The notes under the pieces are model-generated. The model saw only the letters and a list, made by a program, of their open reading frames with translations, was not told where the DNA came from and made no database searches. 64,000 bases of DNA, taken from NCBI GenBank assembly GCA_033977485.1, contig CM066990.1, positions 14,016,001-14,080,000 of the forward strand, written 5' to 3'. The translations under genes and the position numbers were made by a program. The stretch is from Hydrangea macrophylla. Taxonomy: Eukaryota; Streptophyta; Magnoliopsida; Cornales; Hydrangeaceae. This document shows positions 54,718-64,000 of the stretch, piece after piece. Every line of letters starts with the position of its first letter. Position 1 is the first letter of the stretch.

Positions 54718-55690
54718 CTAGGACACTATCGAGGGAAAACGCCAGGACCCACCCCTCATCCACATTTCACGGTCCACACCCCTCAAATTAGGTGTGAAAC
54801 TAGCACTACCCATTCCTTGGTTCTTGTTCTGGGGGTTGGTCATGAAATATCGACCTATGTGTGGTCGATTACAGAGTAAACATATCGGTACACTACTCAT
54901 CGATCTCCCTTGTCCACTGAAACTAGAACTAGAGCCTCGTGCAAATAGCCTCTTGAATGATCCACCCTGGTTTCGGTCACCACCCTCACTGTTCTTTTTC
55001 CCTTGTTGATTCTGTCTCGATCTTTCCATTCCTCCTGCCATGAGTGCGGTTTGTTGCACTGCTCTGATGGTCAGGTGTTCATATGTTTCCACCCTCAAGC
55101 AGATGTTTTCTCTCAGTCCCTCTTTGTACTTCCTTGTTCTGTCTTCCTTCGTCGGCACAGAACCCTTTCCAAACCTCAATAAAGCATTATATTTTGATGT
55201 GTACTCTGTCACTCTCATGTCTCCCCTGTTAAAGATTATCAACATCTCTCTTATTTGCGTTATGAGCGGCTCGCAAAAAGAATCGATGGTTGAATTCTGC
55301 CCTGAACCCTTCCTAAGTTATCGGTCCTCCTTGATCCAAAACATTCACCCACCAATTCAGTGCTTCACCCTTGAGCACATCACTCACATTCTCAATTTTC
55401 TGTATATCGGATATCGAAAGGGATCTGAAAATCCTCTCCATGTCCATTACCCAATGCTCTGCTAGCGTTGTTTCAGACTTCCCATGACACTCCATCAGTT
55501 TCTTCCTCGCAAATTATTCCAATAGGGATTGCCCACCTATGTACTCAGGTGCAGGTATAACTGCTATTGGTGTTGTCTCAATTGGAGCTGTCGGAGGTAG
55601 TTGTTCAACTATTGTTCGTACCAAGTTTCTAATCATATCCGTCAGCTGGTCTATACGTGCATGTGGTGACTGATCTCGATCACCGTCCAT
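54718..55690 (-). pseudogene. Tekay-like Ty3/gypsy gag remnant
   Basis: On the minus strand the frame begins at ATG 55,690 and is soon broken. Pieces include WVMDMERIFRSLSISDIQKI with LKGEALNWWVNV (55,495-55,313) and a later open part (55,245-54,718) with MRVTEYTSKYNALLRFG and a defective knuckle-like CLLCNRPHIGRYF. These are typical of Gag from plant chromovirus-type elements. The region right of it is the element's own primer site and 5' LTR. Protease and pol are missing: the remnant is cut off near 54,688, next to the inserted chromovirus. Confidence 0.78.
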
Positions 55691-55897
55691 AGTTTCACAA
55701 TCTTGTCAATCCTAATGCTTAAATACTATGCATGTATGACAATAAATGTAATCATATATGTATAACAACATACCACATGCATCAAATATCTCTACTATGT
55801 ATGGATGCATTCTAGAGTATATGCCATTTTACTCTACACTCCACTTGATGTCGAACGTTCCCAAAGTTTTGTTACATATTGAACTGACACCAATAAA
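55691..55897 (-). other. Leader and degraded primer site of the Tekay-like element
   Basis: On the minus strand, just after the LTR end, the sequence reads TTGGTGTCAGTTC (about 55,883-55,895), a degraded form of the tRNA-Met-type primer site. The rest is AT-rich leader with no gene. Confidence 0.5.
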
Positions 55898-57969
55898 TGT
55901 CACAACCTATCCCGCCACGGGCGAAAATAGGACACGTGGCACATCACCAAGGTTTATCCAATTCACTAAAAGTAAACGCAGTGGAAAAGAAACATGAAGA
56001 AACTCTTTAAAATAAAGTTCATTTGAGAAACATTGAACTACAAGTCCGTAAAATTCGTATAAAATCAAAAAGTTAATTATATTTCAAAACAAGAGGACCC
56101 CAAAGGTTCCCTAAAAACCAATTAGAACCTTTAAAAAAATTTCCAAAAAAGGTAGCTAAGAGTAAACGGGCTAGGGTCATTTCAACGGGTAAAACTGCAT
56201 TCGTCCGGTCAAAAGGGACCTGGGCAGAATCCCTCATTGCTTGATGGATTTTACCTAAGTCTCACTGAACCAATTCAAATCAACACTTCTATAACTCATG
56301 AAAGACAATATAACACATTTTCAAAATACGAGTTTGATAATTAAGCATCCAAGACATGAACTCACGAGTTCGGATACATCCCAACATACCAAAAGAGATT
56401 TACTACGAACTACAATATTACGAATCTGTTCCAAGGTTTCTAAGTTAAAAACAGCATAGTTCTAACTTCTTAAAATCCATATTACATCATTACAAATATG
56501 ACGAGTATTCTGAGATTACAAAAATATTTTTCCCTATAATGTACTTATAATAAAAGTGTGAACCACAAAACTATAAATAAGAAACGATCCCGGTGTCCCA
56601 TCGGCCTCACTCTTCTTGCTTCCTCTTTCCTTTCTTCGTCTCACCTGCAATGGAGTAAGTCTCCACTGCTCAGCTATATGCTAAGTGCACAATTCTAACA
56701 GATACATATAGGGCAATTCATGATTTAATATCATCAAAACACATCAATTAGTCTCTAAGGAGAGAGTTACGCATTCATCCAATATACCGGCAAGTCCAAG
56801 TCTTAAACTGCAATGCCAATTGCAAGTCCAAAGTCTATCAACCATTGCATCCAACTACTATGGCAGGGCTGGTTCCCAAACCATGTATAGTAGTCGTCGC
56901 TACTCAAATTCTCAAACATCAAGAAGCTTACCCTGGCATGAAATTGTACAAAACTCCCTTTTGACCCACATAATCATCTAGCATGCTCACATAATCATAA
57001 AGACATGCTTTTTATACATATTCACGAGCATAATAAATGGGCCTAAACTAACACATAAATTTTGCCCATATCATAATATCACACTTGGTATTCAAAACAT
57101 AGAATTTCCTATATAACACAAGTTAGGATTCATACCGCAAGCTACTCTCCTCATTTTTTGAAAGAAGTACTAGGAGTCCAAAACTATGCCGAATATCCGA
57201 TTTCAAGTGAAACCTACGAGTTGTCATATGTTTTCCAAGAAAACACAAAATTAGGATTTTCATAAAAGTTTTCCAAACATGGCCTTATTCATACCAAACA
57301 TAGCTCTTACCTCAAGGATTCCGAAAATATAAGCGAAGACGAAATTTGACGGACGGATATTCATCGTTTGGCGTCATAAAGCTCGAAGCCAAGAATTTTC
57401 CCCACTCTTGTTTTAGGTTTAGAAAAAGTTGTAAATGAAAAAATCTCATAGCTTACTATGTATAGCCTCGACTTTCTGAAATTATGTTTAACTTCCCACG
57501 AGTCCTCGAAACTCCCAATTATTCCCCAAAATATCTTAAACGTCTAAGTTATCACTTCACAAGCGAAAATCTCTAAACCATAAAATTTTTTATCTAAGTT
57601 CTGTTTGTCTCCATAATTACGTTCCGAAAACTATTTCCATGAAATTTCTAGATAACCTACCTTTTATGCAATAGGTCGTATACGTTATCACAATATCATT
57701 CAAAGTGATCTTAAACAAGACTATCAGTAAACATATAAACATGTATATTTACTATTCACGTAAATCAGGTAAAGCCAAATAACATTTAAATCATATAAAT
57801 TTCATTTACTCATTTCAATTCCTCTTTGATTAACAATCTCTTGTGTCCTCGATTGACACCCATCGTTGACCCACGGTCAACCTCATCCATAATTATTAAC
57901 CCACATTAATATTTCTCATAATTCAATTATGCATTTAAAATAACTAGATTTTCCAGGATGGGCGTGACA
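55898..57969 (-). mobile_element. Tekay-like 5' LTR, minus strand
   Basis: On the minus strand the LTR starts TGTCACGCCCATCCTGG at 57,969 and ends ...GATAGGTTGTGACA at 55,898, giving 2072 bp with TGTCAC/GTGACA ends. The gag remnant follows in the right position and orientation. Sequence right of 57,969 belongs to another chromovirus LTR, so this element appears inserted in it. No reading frame of interest is inside. Confidence 0.75.
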
Positions 57970-58111
57970 TACACTCTCATATACATATATATACACACAC
58001 ATATACACCCTATATATAACCATTGTCCTGAAGAGGAGAGGGAAGACAGAAGAAACAAAAAAGGAGTAAAAAAATAACAAGGGGGAGAAGAAGAGAAAGA
58101 AGAAGAGAAAG

Positions 58112-58154
<43 letters not shown>

Positions 58155-59779
58155 GGCCATTAAAGCTCAAGCTCACCCCAAACACACTCCCTACACTTAG
58201 GTGAGTTCTAAACTCACTCAATAGCTTAGGGTAGATGTTTTTATAAATTTAAACGTGAAGAAATGAACCAAAATGGCAAACCAAAACCCCAGTCCGCTTC
58301 TGCCCCTCACTGGGAAGAATATGACCTTCCCAATCGATTGAAATAAATTCAATCGATTGAACTTATTTCAATCGATTGAAGTGATTTTCAATCGATTGAC
58401 ATTATTGCTTTCTCAATCGATTGAAAATGACTTCAACTGATTAAAACTTACTCTTACCCAATCGATTAAACCCTTACCTTAATCCATTGGAACTTACAGA
58501 ATACTAATATCTCTGTTTATCTATGATATGAATTGCTTAGTTGTTCAAATACCATTTTATACTTTCATTATGTGATATTGATTGAATAAGAGATACTGCG
58601 ACACAATAATGAGATCATATTAAGTGGAATGTGAAAATGTTTCATAACATTAGATAACGTTTAGTCATAAATCAGTTTGATATCCGTTTCATTTCAATCT
58701 ATGTAGCCAGGTCACATGGGATTGTCATGTATAAGTATTAGTACGAAGCTTAAATAGGTTTGATAAATTTTGCGAATCATGCATGGGTGGACACTTGGTC
58801 ATGATATGTTTTTAAAAGCCGGTGAACTGTGCATATGTTCTTTAAAGGCGGTAAGCTAGACCAAGTAGTCCTAAGATAGCCAGGTGATCCATGATCTATT
58901 CTTAAAAGCCGATGAGCTATTAATATGTTCTTAAGAGGTTGTGAGTTGGGATCATTGCTAGACGTCACTAAGTCGTGGAAATAGATTGATATACCTTGTT
59001 CGAAATGTTATGTCCCTGAAATGCAGTAAGCTACGAATATATTCTTAAAAGTTGGGGGCAGACTAACATAGAGTCCATGACATACGGTGAGCTATGAATA
59101 TGTTCTTAAAAATGGTGGACGAAATGATGGTATATTTATAGAGTTGAGTTATTGAGTCTATTTTTGAATCATGAGTACTTTGTCGGTCTTCAGGTAACAA
59201 AACGTTGGTAATCAAAATAAATAAAAGATATTATAGTTAGCATTCACTGAACATCATTCTAACTTGTAATTACTTCAGCCTCTGATATTGTGTAAGTTTC
59301 TACTCACTCGACTTTCAGTAAGTTGACGGCCTTTTACGCCTGAACATTTCCTATCCAGACTATCCTGTTGCTTATGATGCATGTGGGGAACCTTACAATG
59401 ACGGATACCACCTGGAGGAGGGGTATGCAGGAGATGGACCTACTAGAGTAGGAGACGCCGAAGAATACTATGATGATGACTATATATATGTCAGCTGAAG
59501 ATATAGGATAGATTATAGTTGTAATGCTAATATCAGGCTTTAGTATTACGTTTTGTAATAAGGGCATACGTTGCCTTAAGATCTTTATTACGACGTTTTA
59601 AACTCTGATGTAATAGTTAGTAAGTTCTTATTATGATCAATTTACTGTTTATTACTGTTCTTTCTATTATTAGCATTTAGAACTGCGTGGTGTGGACAAT
59701 TTAGTGAATTCAACAGTCATTGCCTATGGACCAAAAAGGAACTTTATTTTTTCTATTTTTGTTATTCCAGGGTGTGACA
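57970..59779 (+). mobile_element. Diverged chromovirus LTR
   Basis: This aligns in order with 44,470-46,325 of the chromovirus 5' LTR: TA/CA and GA microsatellites (57,977-58,151), a segment ending GTGAGTTCTAAACTCACTC, CAATCGATTG palindromes (58,331-58,470), CTTAAAAGC repeats (58,802-59,120), the AGTAAGTTGACGGCCTTTTA segment (59,318) and the end GGGTGTGACA. The first part of the LTR is missing on the left. No primer site follows the end, so it is a 3' LTR or a solo LTR. It is clearly older than the pair above. The 101- and 77-residue minus-strand frames are translations of the GA microsatellite. Confidence 0.82.
58100..58151. repeat. GA microsatellite
   Basis: An AG/GA run of about 40 bases lies inside the diverged LTR, with a shorter equivalent in the younger LTRs. 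Confidence 0.9.
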
Positions 59780-60535
59780 AGACCGATTCAACATCATCCA
59801 ATCAAAATCTAGTGTGCCCATTGCCACATCATTTGGGATGTGAATTTGGGAATAGGATTTGGGAAGCATAGCATTACTCTTTCCTTAAAAAAAAACTAGT
59901 TTTTTAACCTGTGCGATGCACGAGAGTGAATTGTTAAAACAAATTAAAAGTTGAGCAATATTTGAACAAAGTAGCGTACAAATTTTGTATAATGAACATG
60001 AAAGTATATCCTAACTTGTGCAACTAAATCTTTGAAACAAACTTATGCAAAACAAATATAAAATAAGTAAGTCACAAATATAGATATTGACAATCAAACA
60101 CAAATAATTTGATTGCTTGTCTTATTAAACTAAAAGGCTTCATTGTTTTTTTTTCTTTTTTTTTTTGTCATTCCAAGGTGTGACAAGACCGATTCAACAT
60201 CATCCAATCAAAATCTATCATTCGGGATGTGAATTTGGGATTAGGATTTGGGAAGCATAGCATTACTCTTTCCTAAAAAAAAGCTAGTTTTTTAACATGT
60301 GCTATGCACGGGAGTGAATTATTAAAACAACTTAAAAGTTGAGTGATATCGAACATGAAAGTATATCCTAACTTGTACAACTAAATCTTTGAAACAAACT
60401 TATGCGAAACAAATATAAAATAAGTAAGTCACAAATATAGATATTGACAATCACACACAAATAATTTGATTGCTTGTCTTATTAAACTAAAAGGCTTCAT
60501 TGTTTTTTTTTTTTTCTTTTTTCTTTTCAAAATAG
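59763..60535. repeat. Tandem duplication of about 406 bp including an LTR end
   Basis: The segment starting ATTCCAGGGTGTGACAAGAC at 59,764 reappears at 60,170 (offset 406) and runs to a T-rich tract near 60,520. The second copy is shorter through small deletions. Both copies hold an inverted-repeat-like TGTGCGATGCACG (or its variant) near 59,912 and 60,298. The duplicated unit contains the last 14-16 bases of the chromovirus LTR plus flanking sequence. Confidence 0.85.
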
Positions 60536-61334
60536 TGTTTTATTTTTCAAAATAATGTTTGTCCTACTATTTAACAATAATTGCTTACTGTGGTGGGAAT
60601 AAGAATTGCAAAAGAAAAAAAAAATGTGAAATCTGCATTAGCTAGTACTGTGTTTACTTAAAGTTATGAGTCCTATTGTGACCAAAATTTGATAAAATGA
60701 AGAGTCCTCATAAACTATAAGACTTTAATTCCAGGAACAATTCAACATATATGTTAAATTAAAAGGTGACCATATATATGATGGTAATGTGGTATTTTTC
60801 TATTAACAGACTTCACGTTAACATTCATTGTTCTTTATGAAATGAATCCCTAATTTGGTTTCCTAGCTAACTTCAAACGACACTTTGTCAGATCAATACT
60901 TATGATCAGTACAATCACTAATTCCACTTGGGTTTATTATTGGAGATATATGCCATTGAGTCAGTAATCACGTGGATAATAGTCAAGCCCTATACATATG
61001 CCAATCTATATTTACAATTTATATCCTTTTTTTATTTGAGGAACATATCTCAAACCTTGATACCCCGAACATTTTTGACTAATAACCACAACGCATTACC
61101 AAATCTAGCAGCCAAAACACCTAATCTAAAATCTTTGTTAATTTATTACTTATTTATCTCCTACCTCTCATAAATAAATAGAGTTACTAATAAACTAAAG
61201 TATTTTTTAACTTCTTTTACAAATTGTTTTCCACAAACGGATTTCTAAAATCTATTTTAAAATAAACCATTTTTTTATTTTTAAAACTGTGTTTTTATAT
61301 TGAATTGTTGTTAAAACTGTTTGGAGAGATTGGA
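60536..61334. other. AT-rich sequence without a gene
   Basis: I see no coding sequence. The 81-residue frame at 60,928-61,173 has no recognisable domain and low-complexity composition. This may be non-repetitive host sequence or an old unrecognised repeat. Confidence 0.5.
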
Positions 61335-61650
61335 TGTAATACACGCATTTTTTCACTGTAATTACATTGTACATATATGCATTGAGTTTCTATATTAATA
61401 CATTGTCTTAGCCTTGTCTTTGGTGAATTTTGATCCCCAATTGATTGCCTAGATTTCCCAATCGATTGCCATCTTTTGATGTCCAATCAATTGCCATGTT
61501 TGCCAATCGATTGCCCTTGCTGCCTTAGTACCAATCAATTGCCCTATGAGCCTAATCGATTGCCACTTTCTGAACTTGGTCTCCAAGTATTTCCTGCAAA
61601 GAAGACACCTCCTGCTAGTTGCATGCAGACCTTGCTTGTATATATAGTGC
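61335..61650 (+). mobile_element. Chromovirus LTR fragment
   Basis: It begins GATGTAATACACGCATTTTT, like the TGTAATACCCTG start of the chromovirus LTR, and holds a cluster of CAATCGATTGCC-type sites (61,437-61,566). It then changes directly into integrase sequence, so most of the element between is deleted. The right boundary is approximate. Confidence 0.65.
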
Positions 61651-61952
61651 ATTTTATAGCTTATAACATGACGCACTCGGTGGAGCGTTTAAGCCGCATA
61701 TACCTACAACAAGTTGTACGACTTCATGGAGTACCTATGATGATAGTATCGGATTGTGATTCATGTTTTACCTTAGAATTTTGGCAGAGTACAGAAAGCT
61801 ATGGGAACTTCATTGAACTTGAAATCAGTTTTTCATCCGCAAATCGAAGGACAAACGGAATGACTTAATTAAGTGATATAAGATATGCTACAAGCATGTG
61901 TTATCAATTTCGAGAGTTCGTGGGAGACGCACCTTCCATTGAAAAAGTTCGC
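61651..61952 (+). pseudogene. Chromovirus integrase fragment
   Basis: Translation gives FIAYNMTHSVERLSRIYLQQ and [14 protein letters not shown], matching the integrase core of the chromovirus pol at about 51,425-51,725. The catalytic SDRDSRF motif reads SDCDSCF. Frameshifts and stops are present. The fragment is cut at 61,952 by the Athila-like LTR. Confidence 0.85.
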
Positions 61953-63415
61953 TGATTAACCTCATATTTTGCATATGCATAGCTTTATAACTGTGCAAAA
62001 TAACATTTCTGGAGCTTCTAAGTACATTATTTATGCACATTCCTTGCATAACCCTCATTTCTATTGTTTACATCTTTTACACGAGTTGTGTGAGTGTTTT
62101 GTAGGTAATATTGGCAATCCAAGTTGGGAGACAAAGTCTTAGTTGAAGATCACTACCATTGCGGCTATTTCTTGTCCACTTTCAGCCTCCAAGACCACAT
62201 GTTTTGAGATTGTTCTAAACTAGATAAAGGTAGCTCTACGAGCCATCTTTGTGTGGCCACAAATTTTGCCTCAATCGGAGGTCAGGGCAAGAAGTAATGG
62301 TGATTCTACGATTGGTGCGCAAACTACATGTGAAGCTGTGAAGATTCAATGTAGAGGGGCATTCGACCGGTCGAATGGGCTCGCTCGATCGGTCGAACTA
62401 CCCTGTTTCTATACCCTTTGTTTTACAAGTTTGCCACTCTGAAGGTTTTGTATAAATACCCCATTATAACTCGATTTTGGGGGGCTTGACCTAACTTTCA
62501 GCAGCTTAGATACTCTCTCCTTAACTCTCTTGTACTTCTCAAGGCTTCTCTTGTCTTTAGTTCATATATTAGTTTAGATTTAGGGCTTGTAAGTGAGATT
62601 GTGAGAGATTCTTGTACTTATAAAGCTTGGCTTCTTATTGGAGCATTTATTGAAGTTTCTTGTTGGATTCTCTCTCTTGAAGTGGGTATTTTCATTAATG
62701 GTGATGTATTCCTACTTCTTTGTTGTCTATTTTGTTGTTAATATAGTAAAACCCTTGTGTAGCTAAATTTCTAGGTTAGGGTCATGAACCCACCTATGGA
62801 TCTTTGTTTTTATTGAAAGTCTAAAGGGTTTGGATCTTCTTAGGTGATTGAATAGTTTTGGGTTTGTAATATGCTTGTTTCCTTACCTCTATTGTCATGC
62901 AATGGGGGTCATTGAATCTATGTTACAAATCTAGCATTTTTCCTTAGTCCCTTTAAGCTTTCATCTTTCATAGTGGGGTTGACAACCCACATGTTTGATT
63001 GTTAGCCCCCGAGGTACTTTGTTCACTTGAGAAGTTCCCTCCAAATTCCCAAGACTTATCCTTGTGTGATCCAAGGTTGGTAACATGACCCCTAGCCCCT
63101 TTTCCCTTAGTTAAATCAAACTTGTCAATCTAGTTCATGTGTAGTTGTTAGTCTTAGCTAATTTCTAACTAGCTAACTTAATTAGTTGTCGTTATTACCT
63201 TAATATTGCTTGCATGTTAATTATATTCGTAGTGTTAAAGAAAAAACCTCAAATCATCCATCTTGTCTTTCTTTTTGGTTACTAGAGTAGTGGATTCTAG
63301 TCTTGAAACTATAATCTTCCGGTCTGGTCCCCGAGGAAATTGACCTCGTACCTACCCGAGTATTACTTGTTATAGTCGATTTATACTTGAATCATACATA
63401 TCCTGAGAGCGAACA
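61953..63415 (+). mobile_element. Athila-like 5' LTR, plus strand
   Basis: It starts TGATTAACCTCATATTTTGC inside the integrase fragment and ends GCGAACA, six bases before a tRNA-Asp-type primer site. This is the same plan as the LTR at 47-1843 but diverged in sequence. A TATA box (TATAAATACC) is at 62,451-62,460, and palindromes TTCGACCGGTCGAA and CGATCGGTCG lie at 62,358-62,399. No host gene is visible in it. The 63-residue frame at 62,251 is LTR sequence. Confidence 0.75.
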
Positions 63416-63421
63416 AGTTTT

Positions 63422-63439
63422 TGGCACCGTTGCCGGAAA
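63422..63439 (+). other. Primer-binding site, tRNA-Asp type (diverged)
   Basis: TGGCACCGTTGCCGGAAA differs at three positions from the site at 23-40 on the opposite strand. Confidence 0.8.
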
Positions 63440-63676
63440 CTAGGCTCCTGGCATTTTAACGAACCCAGATACCCTACTCCAATATTTTAATGCATAAATG
63501 TGTTGGCGGCAATCCTTCATCGAACACCCAGAATCTTCAAGCTCAAGCTCATATTGGTGACTATAATCCTCATCATCGACGACTTTCGAATCTTTATTTT
63601 TTCAATCATCCACGATTTCGCAGCAATGGGCGACAATTTGAATGAACAAGGTGAGAGAAATTTTCAGGGGGATAAC
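63440..63676 (+). other. Athila-like leader and start of a coding region
   Basis: After the primer site comes a leader. An ATG at 63,626 opens a short frame (MGDNLNEQGERNFQG) that stops at 63,677, where copia LTR-like sequence begins. It may be the start of gag cut by the copia insertion, but too little remains to tell. Confidence 0.4.
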
Positions 63677-64000
63677 TAAAGGAAAAACAGGTTTAAAATT
63701 ATTTTATACGTGTAGCAGAAATATTGAGTTATAAAAACTTATTGGTAGTCCAGGATCTACTACTCGTCAATTCCATAGATGCATACAAGTGAGGGGAACC
63801 AGAAATCATACCTCAGGTCTTGAACCCAATTCTGAATTTCTTTCTCCTGGATGGTGCAGTAGCTTCCACTAGGCTGCCTTCACTCTTATGACTCCTGCAG
63901 ATGCTTCTCAGAAAGACTAGAGATGGTGGGATCTCTAATAAAGAGGATGGAGAGGGTTTGGGAGCTCTAAAATAGTTTTTGTAGCTTCTGGCATATTAAA
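63677..64000 (-). mobile_element. Copia LTR fragment, minus strand, runs off the window
   Basis: The reverse complement aligns with the last 330 bases of the copia LTR (about 10,000-10,331): GTTTTTATAACT, GATCTACTACTCGTCAATTCC (read on the plus strand here), GGGTTCAAGAC and GATCCCACCATCTCTAGTC-like segments. It is diverged and its terminal CCAACA is degraded, so the exact end near 63,677 is uncertain. The rest of the element would lie to the right. Confidence 0.8.

Noticed and set aside
57916..58221. Ser/Leu-rich minus-strand ORFs
   Set aside because: They are translations of a GA microsatellite inside an old LTR.
60928..61173. An 81-residue ORF in the AT-rich stretch
   Set aside because: There is no recognisable domain, the composition is low-complexity, and no supporting splice or promoter signals were seen.

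Overview
This window comes from the repeat-rich part of a large plant nuclear genome, probably a eudicot, although the sequence does not fix the species. Nearly every base can be assigned to LTR retrotransposons of at least four lineages: Athila-like Ty3/gypsy, Tat/Ogre-type Ty3/gypsy, chromodomain-bearing Ty3/gypsy (chromovirus) and Ty1/copia. I found no host single-copy gene, tRNA, rRNA or CRISPR array. The layout is a set of insertions within insertions, and I could fix three of them by matching 5-bp target-site duplications (TSDs).

Left part (1-22,911). A minus-strand Athila-like 5' LTR (47-1843) lies inside a decayed chromovirus (1844-4619). That chromovirus is cut in its 3' LTR by a minus-strand Tat element. 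The Tat 3' LTR is 4620-5257, its pol remnant is 17,466-20,715, and a decayed gene on the opposite strand (6115-8220) has its own TATA box. The Tat element is split by an 8.2-kb copia element (8825-17,027, TSD CCCTG) whose 1177-residue ORF is open. From 20,716 to 22,911 lies a diverged LTR of Tat/Ogre type.

Central part (22,912-54,682). One chromovirus (TSD TAATT) carries in its 5' LTR a complete 21.1-kb Tat/Ogre element (23,285-44,426, TSD ATATA). The inner element has a single 2170-residue gag-pol ORF on the minus strand. Between pol and its 3' LTR it carries two genes on the opposite strand. One is a seven-exon plant-mobile-domain-like gene with phase-0 coding introns and three TGA stops. 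The other is an intact 332-residue DUF7745-like gene. The host chromovirus carries an unusual, strongly acidic ORF between its primer-binding site and gag.

Right part (54,683-64,000). This holds a Tekay-like gag and 5' LTR on the minus strand, a diverged chromovirus LTR, a roughly 400-bp tandem duplication, an AT-rich stretch, another chromovirus LTR/integrase scrap, a plus-strand Athila-like 5' LTR, and a truncated copia LTR that runs off the end.

The most interesting signals are the antisense gene pair in the Tat/Ogre element with a promoter-like region sharing hairpins with the LTR; the recurrence, in unrelated LTR families, of short palindrome arrays just upstream of the TATA box; and the acidic pre-gag ORF with candidate splice sites. 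Family names rest on recognised motifs and were not searched against any database.
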